64,000 nt of DNA, from contig NZ_JAJCIA010000003.1 of assembly GCF_020554845.1 (NCBI RefSeq), forward strand, positions 1 to 64,000, written 5' to 3'. Shown here piece by piece: positions 33,748 to 42,405 of this stretch (position 1 is its first letter; the number at the start of each line of letters is the position of its first letter). This stretch comes from Blautia faecis. Lineage in GTDB: Bacteria > Bacillota > Clostridia > Lachnospirales > Lachnospiraceae. A program made the translations under genes and the position numbers. Under the pieces are notes generated by a model. The model did no database searches. It saw only the letters and a program-made list of their open reading frames with translations, and was not told where the DNA came from.

Positions 33748-35277
33748 ATGATGGAAAAGAAAAGAACCTATATTGCAATCGATCTTAAGTCATTCTATGC
33801 GTCTGTGGAATGTAAAGAACGAAATCGGGATCCTTTGACGACCAATCTTGTGGTTGCGGATAAAAGCAGAACAGAAAAAACCATCTGTCTTGCGGTATCT
33901 CCAGCCTTAAAGTGTTATAGGATCCCCGGAAGGGCTCGTTTATTTGAGGTTGTTCAAAAAGTAAAAGAAGCCAACAGTGCCCGCAGGTGGAAAGCACCGA
34001 ACAGAACATTTATTGGTTCCTCTGATGACAGTGCAGAATTAAATAGTAATCCTGCACTGGAGATTGATTATATTGTTGCTCCTCCCCGGATGGCTCTCTA
34101 TCTGGAATACAGCACCAGAATTTACAGCATTTATCTGAAATATATTGCGCCGGAAGATATTTTCCCGTATTCGATTGACGAAGTATTTATTGATGTAACG
34201 GATTATCTGCATACTTATAATATGACAGCAAGAGAACTTGCAATGGCCATGATACAGGATGTGCTGAAAACGACAGGTATAACGGCAACTGCAGGAATCG
34301 GAACAAATATGTATTTGTGCAAGATTGCGATGGATATTGTGGCGAAGCATATTAAAGCAGATAAAGATGGTGTACGAATTGCGGAATTGGATGAAATGTC
34401 ATACCGAAGGAAACTCTGGAGTCACAGACCACTTACGGATTTCTGGAGAGTAGGGAAGGGATATGCAAAGAAGCTGGAAGAATACGGGCTTTATACAATG
34501 GGTGATATTGCAAGATGTTCCATCGGAAAAGAGAATGAGTTATACAACGAAGATCTGCTATATAAACTGTTTGGCGTTAATGCAGAGCTGTTGATCGATC
34601 ATGCCTGGGGGTATGAACCCTGTACCATGGAAATGGTTAAGGCTTATAAGCCGGAAACGAACAGTGTTTGTTCCGGGCAGGTACTTCATTGTCCTTATGA
34701 CTTTGAAAAAGCAAAATTAGTCGTCAAAGAGATGACGGACCAGATGGTTTTGGATTTGGTGGATAAGAAGCTTGTAACGGATCAGATCGTGTTGACAGTT
34801 GGTTATGATATTGAGAATCTGAATAATGCCGACAGGAGAAAGCAGTATCATGGAGAGGTTACCATTGACCGCTATGGAAGAAGAATTCCGAAACATGCAC
34901 ATGGAACGACCAATCTGAAACGGCAGACTTCCTCAACCAAGATGATAACTGATGCAGTAATAGAGTTATATGACAGGATTGTTGACAGAAATTTGCTTAT
35001 CCGAAGAATCAATATTACAGCGAACAGGCTTGTGGATGAAAGTTCTGTGAAGAAAGAAGAAGTGTATGAACAGCTGGATCTTTTTACGGATTATGTGGCG
35101 CAAAGGAAAAAGCAGGAAGAGGAAGAGGCTGCACTGAATCGTGAAAAACGTATGCAGGAAGCGATGCTCAGTATCAAAAAGAAATTTGGAAAAAATGCTG
35201 TACTGAAGGGGATGAATCTTCAGGAAGGTGCAACCGCCAGGGACAGAAATGAACAGATTGGCGGTCATAAGGCGTAA
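33748..35277 (+). CDS. Y-family DNA polymerase (UmuC-like, mobile-element type)
   Basis: A 509-aa translesion polymerase. Motifs include YIAIDLKSFYASVECKER (first metal Asp), YSIDEVFIDVTDYL (the D-E pair), ATAGIGTNMYLCKIAMDIVA and the HhH region FWRVGKGYAKKLEEYGLYTM. It has the long C-terminal extension seen in polymerases of ICEs and plasmids of Clostridia, ending in a charged coiled coil. It forms an operon with the YolD gene 15 bp downstream. The product allows synthesis past DNA lesions. A damaged short copy of its middle lies at 43494-43551. Confidence 0.92.
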   Translation: MMEKKRTYIAIDLKSFYASVECKERNRDPLTTNLVVADKSRTEKTICLAVSPALKCYRIPGRARLFEVVQKVKEANSARRWKAPNRTFIGSSDDSAELNSNPALEIDYIVAPPRMALYLEYSTRIYSIYLKYIAPEDIFPYSIDEVFIDVTDYLHTYNMTARELAMAMIQDVLKTTGITATAGIGTNMYLCKIAMDIVAKHIKADKDGVRIAELDEMSYRRKLWSHRPLTDFWRVGKGYAKKLEEYGLYTMGDIARCSIGKENELYNEDLLYKLFGVNAELLIDHAWGYEPCTMEMVKAYKPETNSVCSGQVLHCPYDFEKAKLVVKEMTDQMVLDLVDKKLVTDQIVLTVGYDIENLNNADRRKQYHGEVTIDRYGRRIPKHAHGTTNLKRQTSSTKMITDAVIELYDRIVDRNLLIRRINITANRLVDESSVKKEEVYEQLDLFTDYVAQRKKQEEEEAALNREKRMQEAMLSIKKKFGKNAVLKGMNLQEGATARDRNEQIGGHKA

Positions 35278-35292
35278 AGGAGTTGAAAGAGG

Positions 35293-35706
35293 ATGAAAAA
35301 TAATTCTTATGACGATATCATCAATTTACCACATCCGGTCTCTAAGAATCATCCGCAAATGCCACTTCAGGATCGGGCAGCGCAATTTGCTCCTTTTGCA
35401 GCTTTGACCGGACATGATGCTGCGATAAAGGAAACGGCAAGATTAACCGATGAACGATTGGAACTGAGTGAGGAAGCGATTGCTCAACTGAACGAAAAAA
35501 TTAATATAATCAGAAATAATATCGGTATAGAACAGAAGGTATCGATAACTTATTTTATTCCCGATGCAAAAAAAGCCGGCGGATCCTATGTTATGTGCTC
35601 TGGTGTTGTAAAAAAGGTAGACGAATACGAGCGTGCTATAATCATGACGGATCAAACGGTCATTCCAATCGAACAGATAAGTGATATTAAATGTGAAGAG
35701 TGGTAA
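35293..35706 (+). CDS. YolD-like protein
   Basis: A 137-aa YolD-like protein: SKNHPQMPLQDRAAQFAPFA, ALTGHDAAIKETARLTDERL, and a beta-rich end VVKKVDEYERAIIMTDQTVI. YolD-like proteins are often encoded with Y-family polymerases and form part of the SOS-type response, as here. Cytoplasmic. Confidence 0.9.
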   Translation: MKNNSYDDIINLPHPVSKNHPQMPLQDRAAQFAPFAALTGHDAAIKETARLTDERLELSEEAIAQLNEKINIIRNNIGIEQKVSITYFIPDAKKAGGSYVMCSGVVKKVDEYERAIIMTDQTVIPIEQISDIKCEEW

Positions 35707-35768
35707 ATTTGAGAAAAAATACAAAGAAGTTAGAATGTTTTTAAGGAAAAGCTGGAGGTGATGTGCCA

Positions 35769-35904
35769 TGGCTTCATTTGATCAGAAGCTCCGTACGTTA
35801 TCCGAAAATGATGATTGCCCGAACTAAACATCCAAAATATAGCTATGAAGGAGTCGAGATTCACGATATAACTGATTGGTTGTTATGGAGAAATCAAAGC
35901 TGAT
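35769..35904 (+). pseudogene. Small mosaic of coding remnants after yolD
   Basis: An ATG at 35769 with GGAGG upstream starts [18 protein letters not shown] and stops. Another frame reads [20 protein letters not shown] and [13 protein letters not shown] up to the next GNAT fragment. It looks like an unidentified gene that lost its middle by a frame-changing deletion. Confidence 0.4.
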
Positions 35905-35919
35905 GGAGGATAATCGTTA

Positions 35920-36318
35920 TGATCAGAAAGATGCAGAACCCAGATATTAATAGAATTGCTGACATATGGTTAAAGACAAATTTAAAAGCACATGATTTTA
36001 TTCCTGAGCAATATTGGACAAGTACGAGTCAATTCAATCTCTCCGGGATGGATAGATACTGACTTTATCGAATATACAAGAGCAGATGCAGTGCAGCAGC
36101 CGGTTCATCGTGTCGGAAATCCTATGGATATTGTCAATATGGTACTGTTTCTTTGCTCTGAAAAAGCAGGCTTTATCACAGGTGAAAACATCTGTATTGA
36201 CGGTGGCATGACAAAACAAATGATTTACCATGGTGATTGTGGTTGGAGGCTTGACATGTCGCTTGATATGAAGAGTAAAAATAGAATAGGAAGGAAAATG
36301 TACGAAAAGGAATACTGA
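35920..36318 (+). pseudogene. GNAT start (copy A2) fused to SDR end (copy B2)
   Basis: From ATG 35920 the frame is the same GNAT beginning as at 26327 (IRKMQNPDINRIADIWLKTN, FIPEQYWTS). At GGACAAGTA (about 36021) the sequence switches to an SDR gene: VRVNSISPGWIDTDFIEYTR, QPVHRVGNPMDIVNMVLFLC and AGFITGENICIDGGMTKQMI. The two parts are in different frames, so no fused full protein is made; a frame from 35992 covers the SDR end. After GGCGWRL-like residues the SDR ends in a non-family tail. Confidence 0.8.
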
Positions 36319-36535
36319 TGATTTTGTGAGGATCCCTTTTTTTAACGGCGACCACTTATGATCCTGGAATGTATATTCTGGTACTTTCAGTAATCTGTAC
36401 TTTCCTAGAGCTTTGAAAACGAAATCTAATATTTTCAAAACTTCAATAAATAAACATAATTATCAATACAATACTCTTCATAAAAAATAAAATAGGATAT
36501 TTTAATGGGAGATGAGCAGAATGATGGACAACTAG

Positions 36536-36594
36536 GGCTTTCTGTGAACTTTGTTCACAAAAATACCTCGCGGAACGTTACCAGTGAACAGTAG
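36536..36594 (+). repeat. Dispersed repeat D, copy 1, with TGTGAAC-TTT-GTTCACA palindrome
   Basis: Contains the palindrome at 36543-36559 followed by CCTCGCGGAACGTTACCAGT. The same block is found inverted at 46128-46189, and its end (ACATTACCAGTGAACAGTA) at about 43731-43750. The rest of 36319-36667 shows no gene. Confidence 0.7.
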
Positions 36595-36667
36595 CTATTA
36601 AGAACAGAGACTTCATGACAGGATGTTAAAAATATGGTATTTTATAAGATATTAGAGTAGAATATTA

Positions 36668-37185
36668 TTGAAAGTTGATGCCTTGAGTAAATATTATTCT
36701 GATGAGCAACTTAACCAGGTAATAAATGTAAAATCTAAAAACCGCATTACAATTGGATATTGTCGCATTTCCAATCATAAACAAAAAGATGATCTGGAAC
36801 GGCAGATTGATAATGTTAGAATATATCTTCAGGCAAAAGGACAGCCATTTGAGATAATAAGTGATATCGGTTCCGGGATTAATTACAAGGAAAACAAGCT
36901 TCAGTATGCTGGTGCATCAAGATTTGCTTATAACTGGGTTTTGGCCAGCGAAGAAGAGAACTATGAAAAAGGTGGCAGATTCATTTCAGATCCAGAACTC
37001 AGAAAGTAAAGAAATTAGAAAAACAGAAACGCAGATTACAGCGTAGTCTCTCTCGTTCTTACGAGAAAAATAAGAAAGGGGTAAGTTACTGTAAAACAAA
37101 TAATGTAATCAAAAAGGAAAAACTTTTATTGAAACGAAATAACAGATTAACAAACATCCGTAAAAATTATTTGAAGAAGGAATGA
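36668..37185 (+). mobile_element. IS607-like remnant: serine recombinase start + TnpB pieces
   Basis: The first frame reads DALSKYYSDEQLNQVINVKS and ITIGYCRISNHKQKDDLERQ with the catalytic Ser region of IS607-type resolvases, to ISDIGSGINYK, then switches to the TnpB segment YAGASRFAYNWVLASEEENY. After a stop at 37009 another frame gives KKLEKQKRRLQRSLSRSYEK and SYCKTNNVIKKEKLLLKRNN, a later TnpB part. The RuvC nuclease domain is missing, so neither transposition nor RNA-guided cutting is expected. It carries no intact end that I can define. Confidence 0.85.
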
Positions 37186-37234
37186 AACATAGAGGTTTAT
37201 GACTTTTTATAAGTTTTCAGTAACGGAATGGATT

Positions 37235-37942
37235 ATGTTTAGAGAAATTGGGAATGAGCGGGCTTTCGATGGGATTTTAAATCAGATTATAGAGAACATT
37301 CAGAATGGCAGTCTCAAAGCGGGAGCTGCCCTTCCGGCGGAGCGGACAATGGCGGAGACCATGGGAGTGTCCAGACCGGCAGTCAGAGAAGTTTTGAGAG
37401 CACTGGAACTGCTGGGAATAGTTAAGCCAGTGCCGGGAGGCGGGAATTATATTACAGAGGATCTGGATACCTGGCTAATCGGCCCCTTATCCATACTTTT
37501 TAAATTAAATAATGGATATCTGCGCCAGAATCAGCAATTTCGTGCGGCACTGGAAAGAGAATCAGCAATTCTTGCAGCGAGGAAGTGCACACCGCTGAAC
37601 GCAGCAGAATTATGGATGATTCTTGCACGGCTGGACGCCGCAGAAGATGAAAAGATACGGGGTAAACTGGATCGCGAACTTCACCAGAAGATTGCAAAGA
37701 TCGCAGATAACCCGATGATTTACAGTGTCCTTGCGGCAGCGGATCAGCTTACGGAGAATATTGTTTCCGGGACGAGAGACTACATTATGAAAAAGAATAA
37801 TTCTGCCAGAGAGGTTGATGACCAGCATCATCGGCTTGTTGAAGCAATCATCAACGGAGATGCAGAACAGGCGGAACGATGTATGTCCGAACATATGGAT
37901 ACGATTGAACGTTATATGGAAGAAATGCAAAAAAAATCCTAA
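37235..37942 (+). CDS. FadR-subfamily GntR regulator of the malate module
   Basis: A 235-aa regulator. N-terminal winged helix: ERAFDGILNQIIENIQNGSL, LPAERTMAETMGVSRPAVRE, LELLGIVKPVPGGGNYI. C-terminal FCD domain with likely metal/ligand residues (LDRELHQKIAKIADNPMI and the final VDDQHHRLVEAIINGDAEQA). The start at 37235 is preferred to 37199 as it gives the normal family N-terminus. It precedes the Ldh, malic enzyme and AEC genes, and three palindromes TGGTAATACCA lie between, matching the TGGTnnnACCA pattern of FadR-type operators. Confidence 0.92.
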   Translation: MFREIGNERAFDGILNQIIENIQNGSLKAGAALPAERTMAETMGVSRPAVREVLRALELLGIVKPVPGGGNYITEDLDTWLIGPLSILFKLNNGYLRQNQQFRAALERESAILAARKCTPLNAAELWMILARLDAAEDEKIRGKLDRELHQKIAKIADNPMIYSVLAAADQLTENIVSGTRDYIMKKNNSAREVDDQHHRLVEAIINGDAEQAERCMSEHMDTIERYMEEMQKKS

Positions 37943-37985
37943 GAAATTTTGGGCATTTTTACAGAGTTAATTGATATGACCTCTA

Positions 37986-38058
37986 TTGTGTTTTGGTAAT
38001 ACCAGTGATATAATTAAAATGCAAATTGGTAATACCAATAAATAAACTGGCAATACCA
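37986..38058 (+). promoter_or_regulatory. Promoter with three GntR operators
   Basis: TTGTGT (37986-37991), 17-bp spacer, TATAAT (38009-38014). Operator TGGTAATACCA lies inside the spacer (37994-38004), a second identical one at 38027-38037, and TGGCAATACCA at 38048-38058 just before the ribosome site. Binding would block the polymerase, so the regulator most likely represses the dehydrogenase operon. Confidence 0.85.
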
Positions 38059-38075
38059 GAAAGAGGTGCGAAACA

Positions 38076-39206
38076 ATGGGATATGTGAAATGGTCATATG
38101 AGACACTGAATCATTTTTGCGGAGACGTATTCAAGGCGTTTGGATTTACAGAGGAAGAAAGCAATCAGATCAAGGATGTGCTTCTTACGGCTGACCTTTA
38201 TGGAATAGAAAGTCATGGTATGCAGAGAATGGTGCGTTATCATAAGGGAATCGAAAAGGGAACCATCCATCCGCAGGCAAAGCCTGAAGTTGTATTTGAA
38301 ACACCGATATCTGCAGTGATTGATGGTCATAATGGAATGGGACAGCTTATTTCCGTTTACGCAATGAAAAAAGCCATCGAAAAAGCCAAAAAAACCGGAG
38401 TTGGAATCGTAACCGTCCGTGAGTCCAATCATTTTGGTATTGCTGGATATTATGCAAAGATGGCGTGCGATGAAGGACTTCTGGGAATGGCTTGCACCAA
38501 TTCAGAGGCTATTATGGTTCCTACGTTTGGCAAAAAAGCCATGCTTGGATCAAACCCAATCGCAGTAGCTATGCCGGCAGACCCGTATCCGTTTTTCTTT
38601 GACTGTTCTACCACAGTAGTTACAAGAGGAAAACTAGAAATGTACAACAAAATGGAGAAACCGCTTCCTAATGGATGGGCGTTGGACAAAGATGGTCATG
38701 CAAGCACAGACGCACCGGATGTCCTTGCCAATATTGTTGCAAAGAAGGGCGGCGGAATCATGCCCCTTGGTGGAAATGAAGAGGTTACAGGAAGCCACAA
38801 GGGATATGGATATGGTATGTTATGTGAACTGTTCAGTTCCATTCTTTCCATGGGTGTTACTTCGGATCATTGCTGCACATTCCCGGATAAAACTGGAATC
38901 TGTCATGGATTCATGGCAATCGATCCGGCTGCATTTGGTGATCCTCAGGCAATCCGCAGACATTTTTCAGAATACCTGGAAGCTTTGAGAGAAAGTCCGA
39001 AGGCAGAAGGCAAAGAACGTATTTATACACATGGTGAAAAAGAAGTTTTGGCAGAAAAAGAAAGAAGAGAGCATGGATTACCTGTAAACGATAATACAAT
39101 GGTCGAACTTGCTAATCTGTGTGGATATCTCAAACTTGACTTTGATAAATATTTTGACGGATATGAGCTTCCAAAAGATAGCAAATTCTTTACAGGAAAT
39201 TATTAA
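38076..39206 (+). CDS. Ldh family (malate/L-lactate/ureidoglycolate-type) NAD(P) dehydrogenase
   Basis: A 376-aa member of the Ldh_2 family, not related to classical LDH/MDH. Landmarks are TADLYGIESHGMQRMVRYHK, GVGIVTVRESNHFGIAGYYA with the catalytic His, and MLGSNPIAVAMPADPYPFFF. These enzymes oxidise malate, lactate or similar 2-hydroxy acids with NAD(P). The neighbours (malic enzyme, AEC permease) favour malate or a related 2-hydroxy acid. AGAGGTG precedes the ATG. Confidence 0.92.
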   Translation: MGYVKWSYETLNHFCGDVFKAFGFTEEESNQIKDVLLTADLYGIESHGMQRMVRYHKGIEKGTIHPQAKPEVVFETPISAVIDGHNGMGQLISVYAMKKAIEKAKKTGVGIVTVRESNHFGIAGYYAKMACDEGLLGMACTNSEAIMVPTFGKKAMLGSNPIAVAMPADPYPFFFDCSTTVVTRGKLEMYNKMEKPLPNGWALDKDGHASTDAPDVLANIVAKKGGGIMPLGGNEEVTGSHKGYGYGMLCELFSSILSMGVTSDHCCTFPDKTGICHGFMAIDPAAFGDPQAIRRHFSEYLEALRESPKAEGKERIYTHGEKEVLAEKERREHGLPVNDNTMVELANLCGYLKLDFDKYFDGYELPKDSKFFTGNY

Positions 39207-39296
39207 TAGATTAGAAGGCAACTGTTCACAGTAACAATAGAGGCAGCCGAATCATACGGTTTCACATAATTTAAGATACCAGGGAGGACAATAGAA

Positions 39297-40472
39297 ATGG
39301 ATTATGCAAAAGAATCTTTAAGACTGCATGGAGAATGGAAAGGTAAGATTGAAGTTGTAACAAGAGTACCTGTAGAAAATAAGGATGATCTGTCACTTGC
39401 TTATACACCTGGAGTTGCACAGCCTTGTCTGGAAATCCAGAAGGATGTAAACAAATCTTACGAACTCACAAGAAGATGGAACATGTGTCTGGTAGTTACA
39501 GACGGTTCTGCTGTTCTTGGACTTGGAAACATTGGACCAGAAGCCGGAATGCCGGTTATGGAAGGTAAATGTGTCCTTTTCAAGGCATTTGGTGATGTAG
39601 ATGCATTTCCACTCTGCATTAAAAGCAACGATGTGGACGAAATTGTAAATACAATCTATATGATCTCCGGTTCCTTTGGTGGAGTAAACCTGGAAGATAT
39701 TTCCGCACCGAGATGTTTCGAAATTGAAAAGAAACTGAAAGAAAAATGTGATATTCCGATCTTCCATGATGACCAGCATGGTACTGCGATCATCACACTG
39801 GCAGGTCTTACCAATGCACTTAAAGTTGTTGGCAAGAAGAAAGAGGATGTCCATGTTGTAATGAACGGAGCAGGAGCAGCAGCAATCTCTATCGCTCGTC
39901 TGCTTCTCACAGCCGGATTTAAGAACATCACACTCTGTGACAGAAAGGGTGCAATCTATGAGGGACGTCCGGAAGGAATGAATCCAGTCAAAGATGAAAT
40001 GAGCAAGGTGACCAATCTGGATAAGAAAGCAGGTTCTCTGGCAGATATGCTGGTCGGCGCAGATGTATTTATCGGTGTTTCCGCACCTGGTGCCGTTACA
40101 ACAGAGATGGTTAAGACCATGAATAAGGATGCAATTGTTTTTGCATGTGCAAACCCGACTCCGGAGATTTTCCCGGATGACGCAAAGGCTGGCGGAGCAA
40201 AAGTTGTTTCCACAGGAAGAAGTGATTTCCCGAACCAGATCAACAACGTACTTGCTTTTCCAGGAATCTTTCGTGGCGCATTTGATGTGAGAGCAAAAGA
40301 GATCAATGATGAAATGAAGCTGGCAGCGTCTGAAGCACTTGCAAATCTGATCGCAGATGAGGAACTTTCTCCGGAATATATCATTCCGAAGGCATTCGAT
40401 AAGAGAGTAGGACCGGCGGTAGCCAAAGCAGTTGCGGAGGCAGCAAAGAGAACCGGCGTAGCCCGTATTTAA
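39297..40472 (+). CDS. NAD(P)-dependent malic enzyme
   Basis: A 391-aa bacterial short malic enzyme that decarboxylates malate to pyruvate. Motifs: LAYTPGVAQPCLEI with the catalytic Tyr, VTDGSAVLGLGNIGPEAGMP, the metal/substrate segment IPIFHDDQHGTAI and the NAD-binding VVMNGAGAAAISIARLLL. FACANPTPEIFPDDA is in the C-terminal half. It lies 90 bp after the Ldh gene, with GGGAGGA ahead of the ATG. Together they would feed malate into pyruvate. Confidence 0.95.
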   Translation: MDYAKESLRLHGEWKGKIEVVTRVPVENKDDLSLAYTPGVAQPCLEIQKDVNKSYELTRRWNMCLVVTDGSAVLGLGNIGPEAGMPVMEGKCVLFKAFGDVDAFPLCIKSNDVDEIVNTIYMISGSFGGVNLEDISAPRCFEIEKKLKEKCDIPIFHDDQHGTAIITLAGLTNALKVVGKKKEDVHVVMNGAGAAAISIARLLLTAGFKNITLCDRKGAIYEGRPEGMNPVKDEMSKVTNLDKKAGSLADMLVGADVFIGVSAPGAVTTEMVKTMNKDAIVFACANPTPEIFPDDAKAGGAKVVSTGRSDFPNQINNVLAFPGIFRGAFDVRAKEINDEMKLAASEALANLIADEELSPEYIIPKAFDKRVGPAVAKAVAEAAKRTGVARI

Positions 40473-40502
40473 AAAATACAATTTAATAAGATAGACAATT
40501 TT

Positions 40503-40587
40503 CCCCGGCATAACTTATTATAGGGATAGCAAGGACGTGTGACAACAATAGATTTTACTTCAAGGAAACGTCCGCAGTATGCCGGGG
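40503..40587 (+). ncRNA. Structured intergenic element after the malic enzyme gene
   Basis: CCCCGGCAT (40503-40511) pairs with ATGCCGGGG (40579-40587), and inside it GGACGT (40533-40538) pairs with ACGTCC (40568-40573). An A/T-rich end with a T run follows. It may be a large-loop terminator or a small structured RNA. No gene lies in 40473-40768; a -10-like TATAAT is at about 40729 before the AEC gene. Confidence 0.4.
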
Positions 40588-40768
40588 ATTTTCTTATAAT
40601 TTTTTACGAATGAGTAGAGATTTATAGCTGGAAATAAGAAACCAACTATGGAAGGGAGAACTGTGGTATAAACAGCTTCCGTCACAGACAGCGTAGGAGA
40701 CCTGCAAGTAGCTGGACAAAGCATGCTATAATTAAAAATAACAGACATCAGAAAAGAAGGGACAAAAT

Positions 40769-41701
40769 ATGCAAATCAGTTTATTACTAATGGAAGAGAT
40801 TGCAAAGCTTTTTGCAATCATGCTTATGGGATATGCGGTTGTAAAAGCCGGCCTTATGAAGTCATCGGAGAGTAAAAGCATATCTGTAGTCATGGTTTAT
40901 CTGGTTATTCCATGCGTAATTATCGACGCATTTCAGGTGGACTATACGCCAGATGTAAAAAAAGGACTGCTCCTGGCATGTGCGGCAGCAGTTCTGGTAC
41001 ATGTTTTATTTCTGATACTTACCACAATATTAAAACAAGTATTACAGCTGGATACGATTGAGCGTGCAACTGTTATTTATTCAAATGCCGGGATACTGGT
41101 AATTCCGCTGGTACAGGATTTGCTTGGACAGGAGTACGTTATTTATTCCAGTGCTTATATTGCGGTACAGCTGATTCTGATCTGGACACACTGCAAAAAT
41201 ATGCTTTGCGAAGAAGATAGATTAGAGTGGAAAAAAGTATTTCTGAACGTAAATATTATTTCAATCATAGTAGGAGTGATATTGTTTGTCTGCAGAATCC
41301 AGATGCCTTCGGGAGTGCAGGATGTCATGGATATGATGAATAATATGATTGGTCCGATCGGAATGCTGCTTGCCGGAATGGTTATTGCGGACGTACCTCT
41401 TAAGATTGTATTTACTAAAAAAAGAAACTATCTTTCAACAGTATTGCGATTGATTGTTTATCCAATATTTGTACTGATTCTAATGAAACTGATTCATACA
41501 TTTGCAGGAATAAATGATTCCAAACAGATTCTCCTGACTGTATATATTGCATCCATAACACCTGCTTGTGCAACTGTGACATCCATGGCGCAACTATATG
41601 ATAAAGATGCGGCATATGCGAGCTCATTGTATGTACTTACGACACTGCTGTCAATTGTGACCATGCCAGTGATGGTGGGAATGTATGAGATGTTTGTGTG
41701 A
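40769..41701 (+). CDS. AEC family permease (malate-type)
   Basis: A 310-aa membrane protein with about 10 helices in two halves, the auxin-efflux-carrier fold. It has VYLVIPCVIIDAFQV in the first half, IYSNAGILVIPLVQDLLGQE, and the helix-breaking TPACATVTSMAQLYDKDAAY in the second. Members include malate permeases of lactic acid bacteria, which fits the neighbouring malic enzyme. AGAAGGG precedes the ATG. A separate promoter is possible. Confidence 0.9.
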   Translation: MQISLLLMEEIAKLFAIMLMGYAVVKAGLMKSSESKSISVVMVYLVIPCVIIDAFQVDYTPDVKKGLLLACAAAVLVHVLFLILTTILKQVLQLDTIERATVIYSNAGILVIPLVQDLLGQEYVIYSSAYIAVQLILIWTHCKNMLCEEDRLEWKKVFLNVNIISIIVGVILFVCRIQMPSGVQDVMDMMNNMIGPIGMLLAGMVIADVPLKIVFTKKRNYLSTVLRLIVYPIFVLILMKLIHTFAGINDSKQILLTVYIASITPACATVTSMAQLYDKDAAYASSLYVLTTLLSIVTMPVMVGMYEMFV

Positions 41702-41872
41702 GAGAATAGAAAGATTGAAGAAATGACACTGACTTCGGTTGGTGTCTTTTATTTTCATGGTCCAGTCATGTCCAGACTGATCGAATACTTTGTGAAGATC
41801 ACGTTCCAGATGTTAAAGGCATTCTACATTGCAGAATACAAATCCATCATGATAATTGATAGACGAGAAAAA

Positions 41873-42062
41873 AGATATGGATCCGAGTATGCATGTTCAT
41901 GCTGCCATTTCTGATTGTATATTTGGGGATAAAAGATGGACTGAGCCTAAAAAGCACATTATTTTATTTCCGAACAATATTGGACAAGTAATTATGAATT
42001 AGTGAAAGAAATGATGTCACAAGCGGAAATCCAATAAATGTCGTGTCAAGTCTATAGTATCT
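41873..42062 (+). pseudogene. Mosaic of integrase end, RWTEPKK piece and GNAT piece (copy A3)
   Basis: Bases 41873-41910 match the end of the integrase gene (GAGAAAAAAGATnTGGATCC, as at 23627). Then AAAAGATGGACTGAGCCTAA (as at 26242), then ATTTTATTTCCGAACAATAT and ATTATGAATTAGTGAAAGAA (GNAT, as at 26410-26460), then TCAAGTCTATAGTATC (as at 47730). No gene survives in 41702-42107. Confidence 0.75.
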
Positions 42063-42107
42063 GACACAATAGGTTATAAAAAATCTGTAATAATGAGATA
42101 ATTACAA

Positions 42108-42160
42108 TCAATAACGCCGATACGGGATTATAATAAATCCTACTCGGCGTTATTGATTTT
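42108..42160 (+). repeat. Dispersed hairpin repeat, copy 3
   Basis: CAATAACGCCGA (42108-42119) pairs with TCGGCGTTATTG (42144-42155); an inner GGATT/AATCC pair extends it; T5 follows. It comes after GNAT piece A3 as copy 2 comes after GNAT piece A1. 42161-42405 has no recognised gene. Confidence 0.75.
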
Positions 42161-42405
42161 TGCATAGCATTCTTTGCTCTATAAGAAGTTCACGAAATTT
42201 ACCACATCGAGTTGGATTTGTTGACAATCATATTGGCTTGGAATATACTTGGTTTATCAAGCGCGGCTCGAAAAAATCTTTATTGTCAGAAAAAAGTCAA
42301 TCCAAAAGGGGAACTGGAGATTATTGACAGTTAAATATAACATATAAAATCATATAAGTAGATGTTGAGCTCAAGAAGCTAAAACTTTCATAAAGAGGTG
42401 TCAGA

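Noticed and set aside
36668..37185. Active TnpB with guide RNA
   Set aside because: The TnpB part is interrupted and lacks the RuvC core, so RNA-guided activity is not expected.
39393..40511. 372-aa open frame on the minus strand
   Set aside because: Antisense shadow of the malic enzyme gene; cysteine-rich, no ribosome site and no family pattern.
41723..41914. 63-aa plus-strand frame after the AEC permease
   Set aside because: Runs through a mosaic that includes an integrase end fragment in a wrong frame; not a gene.
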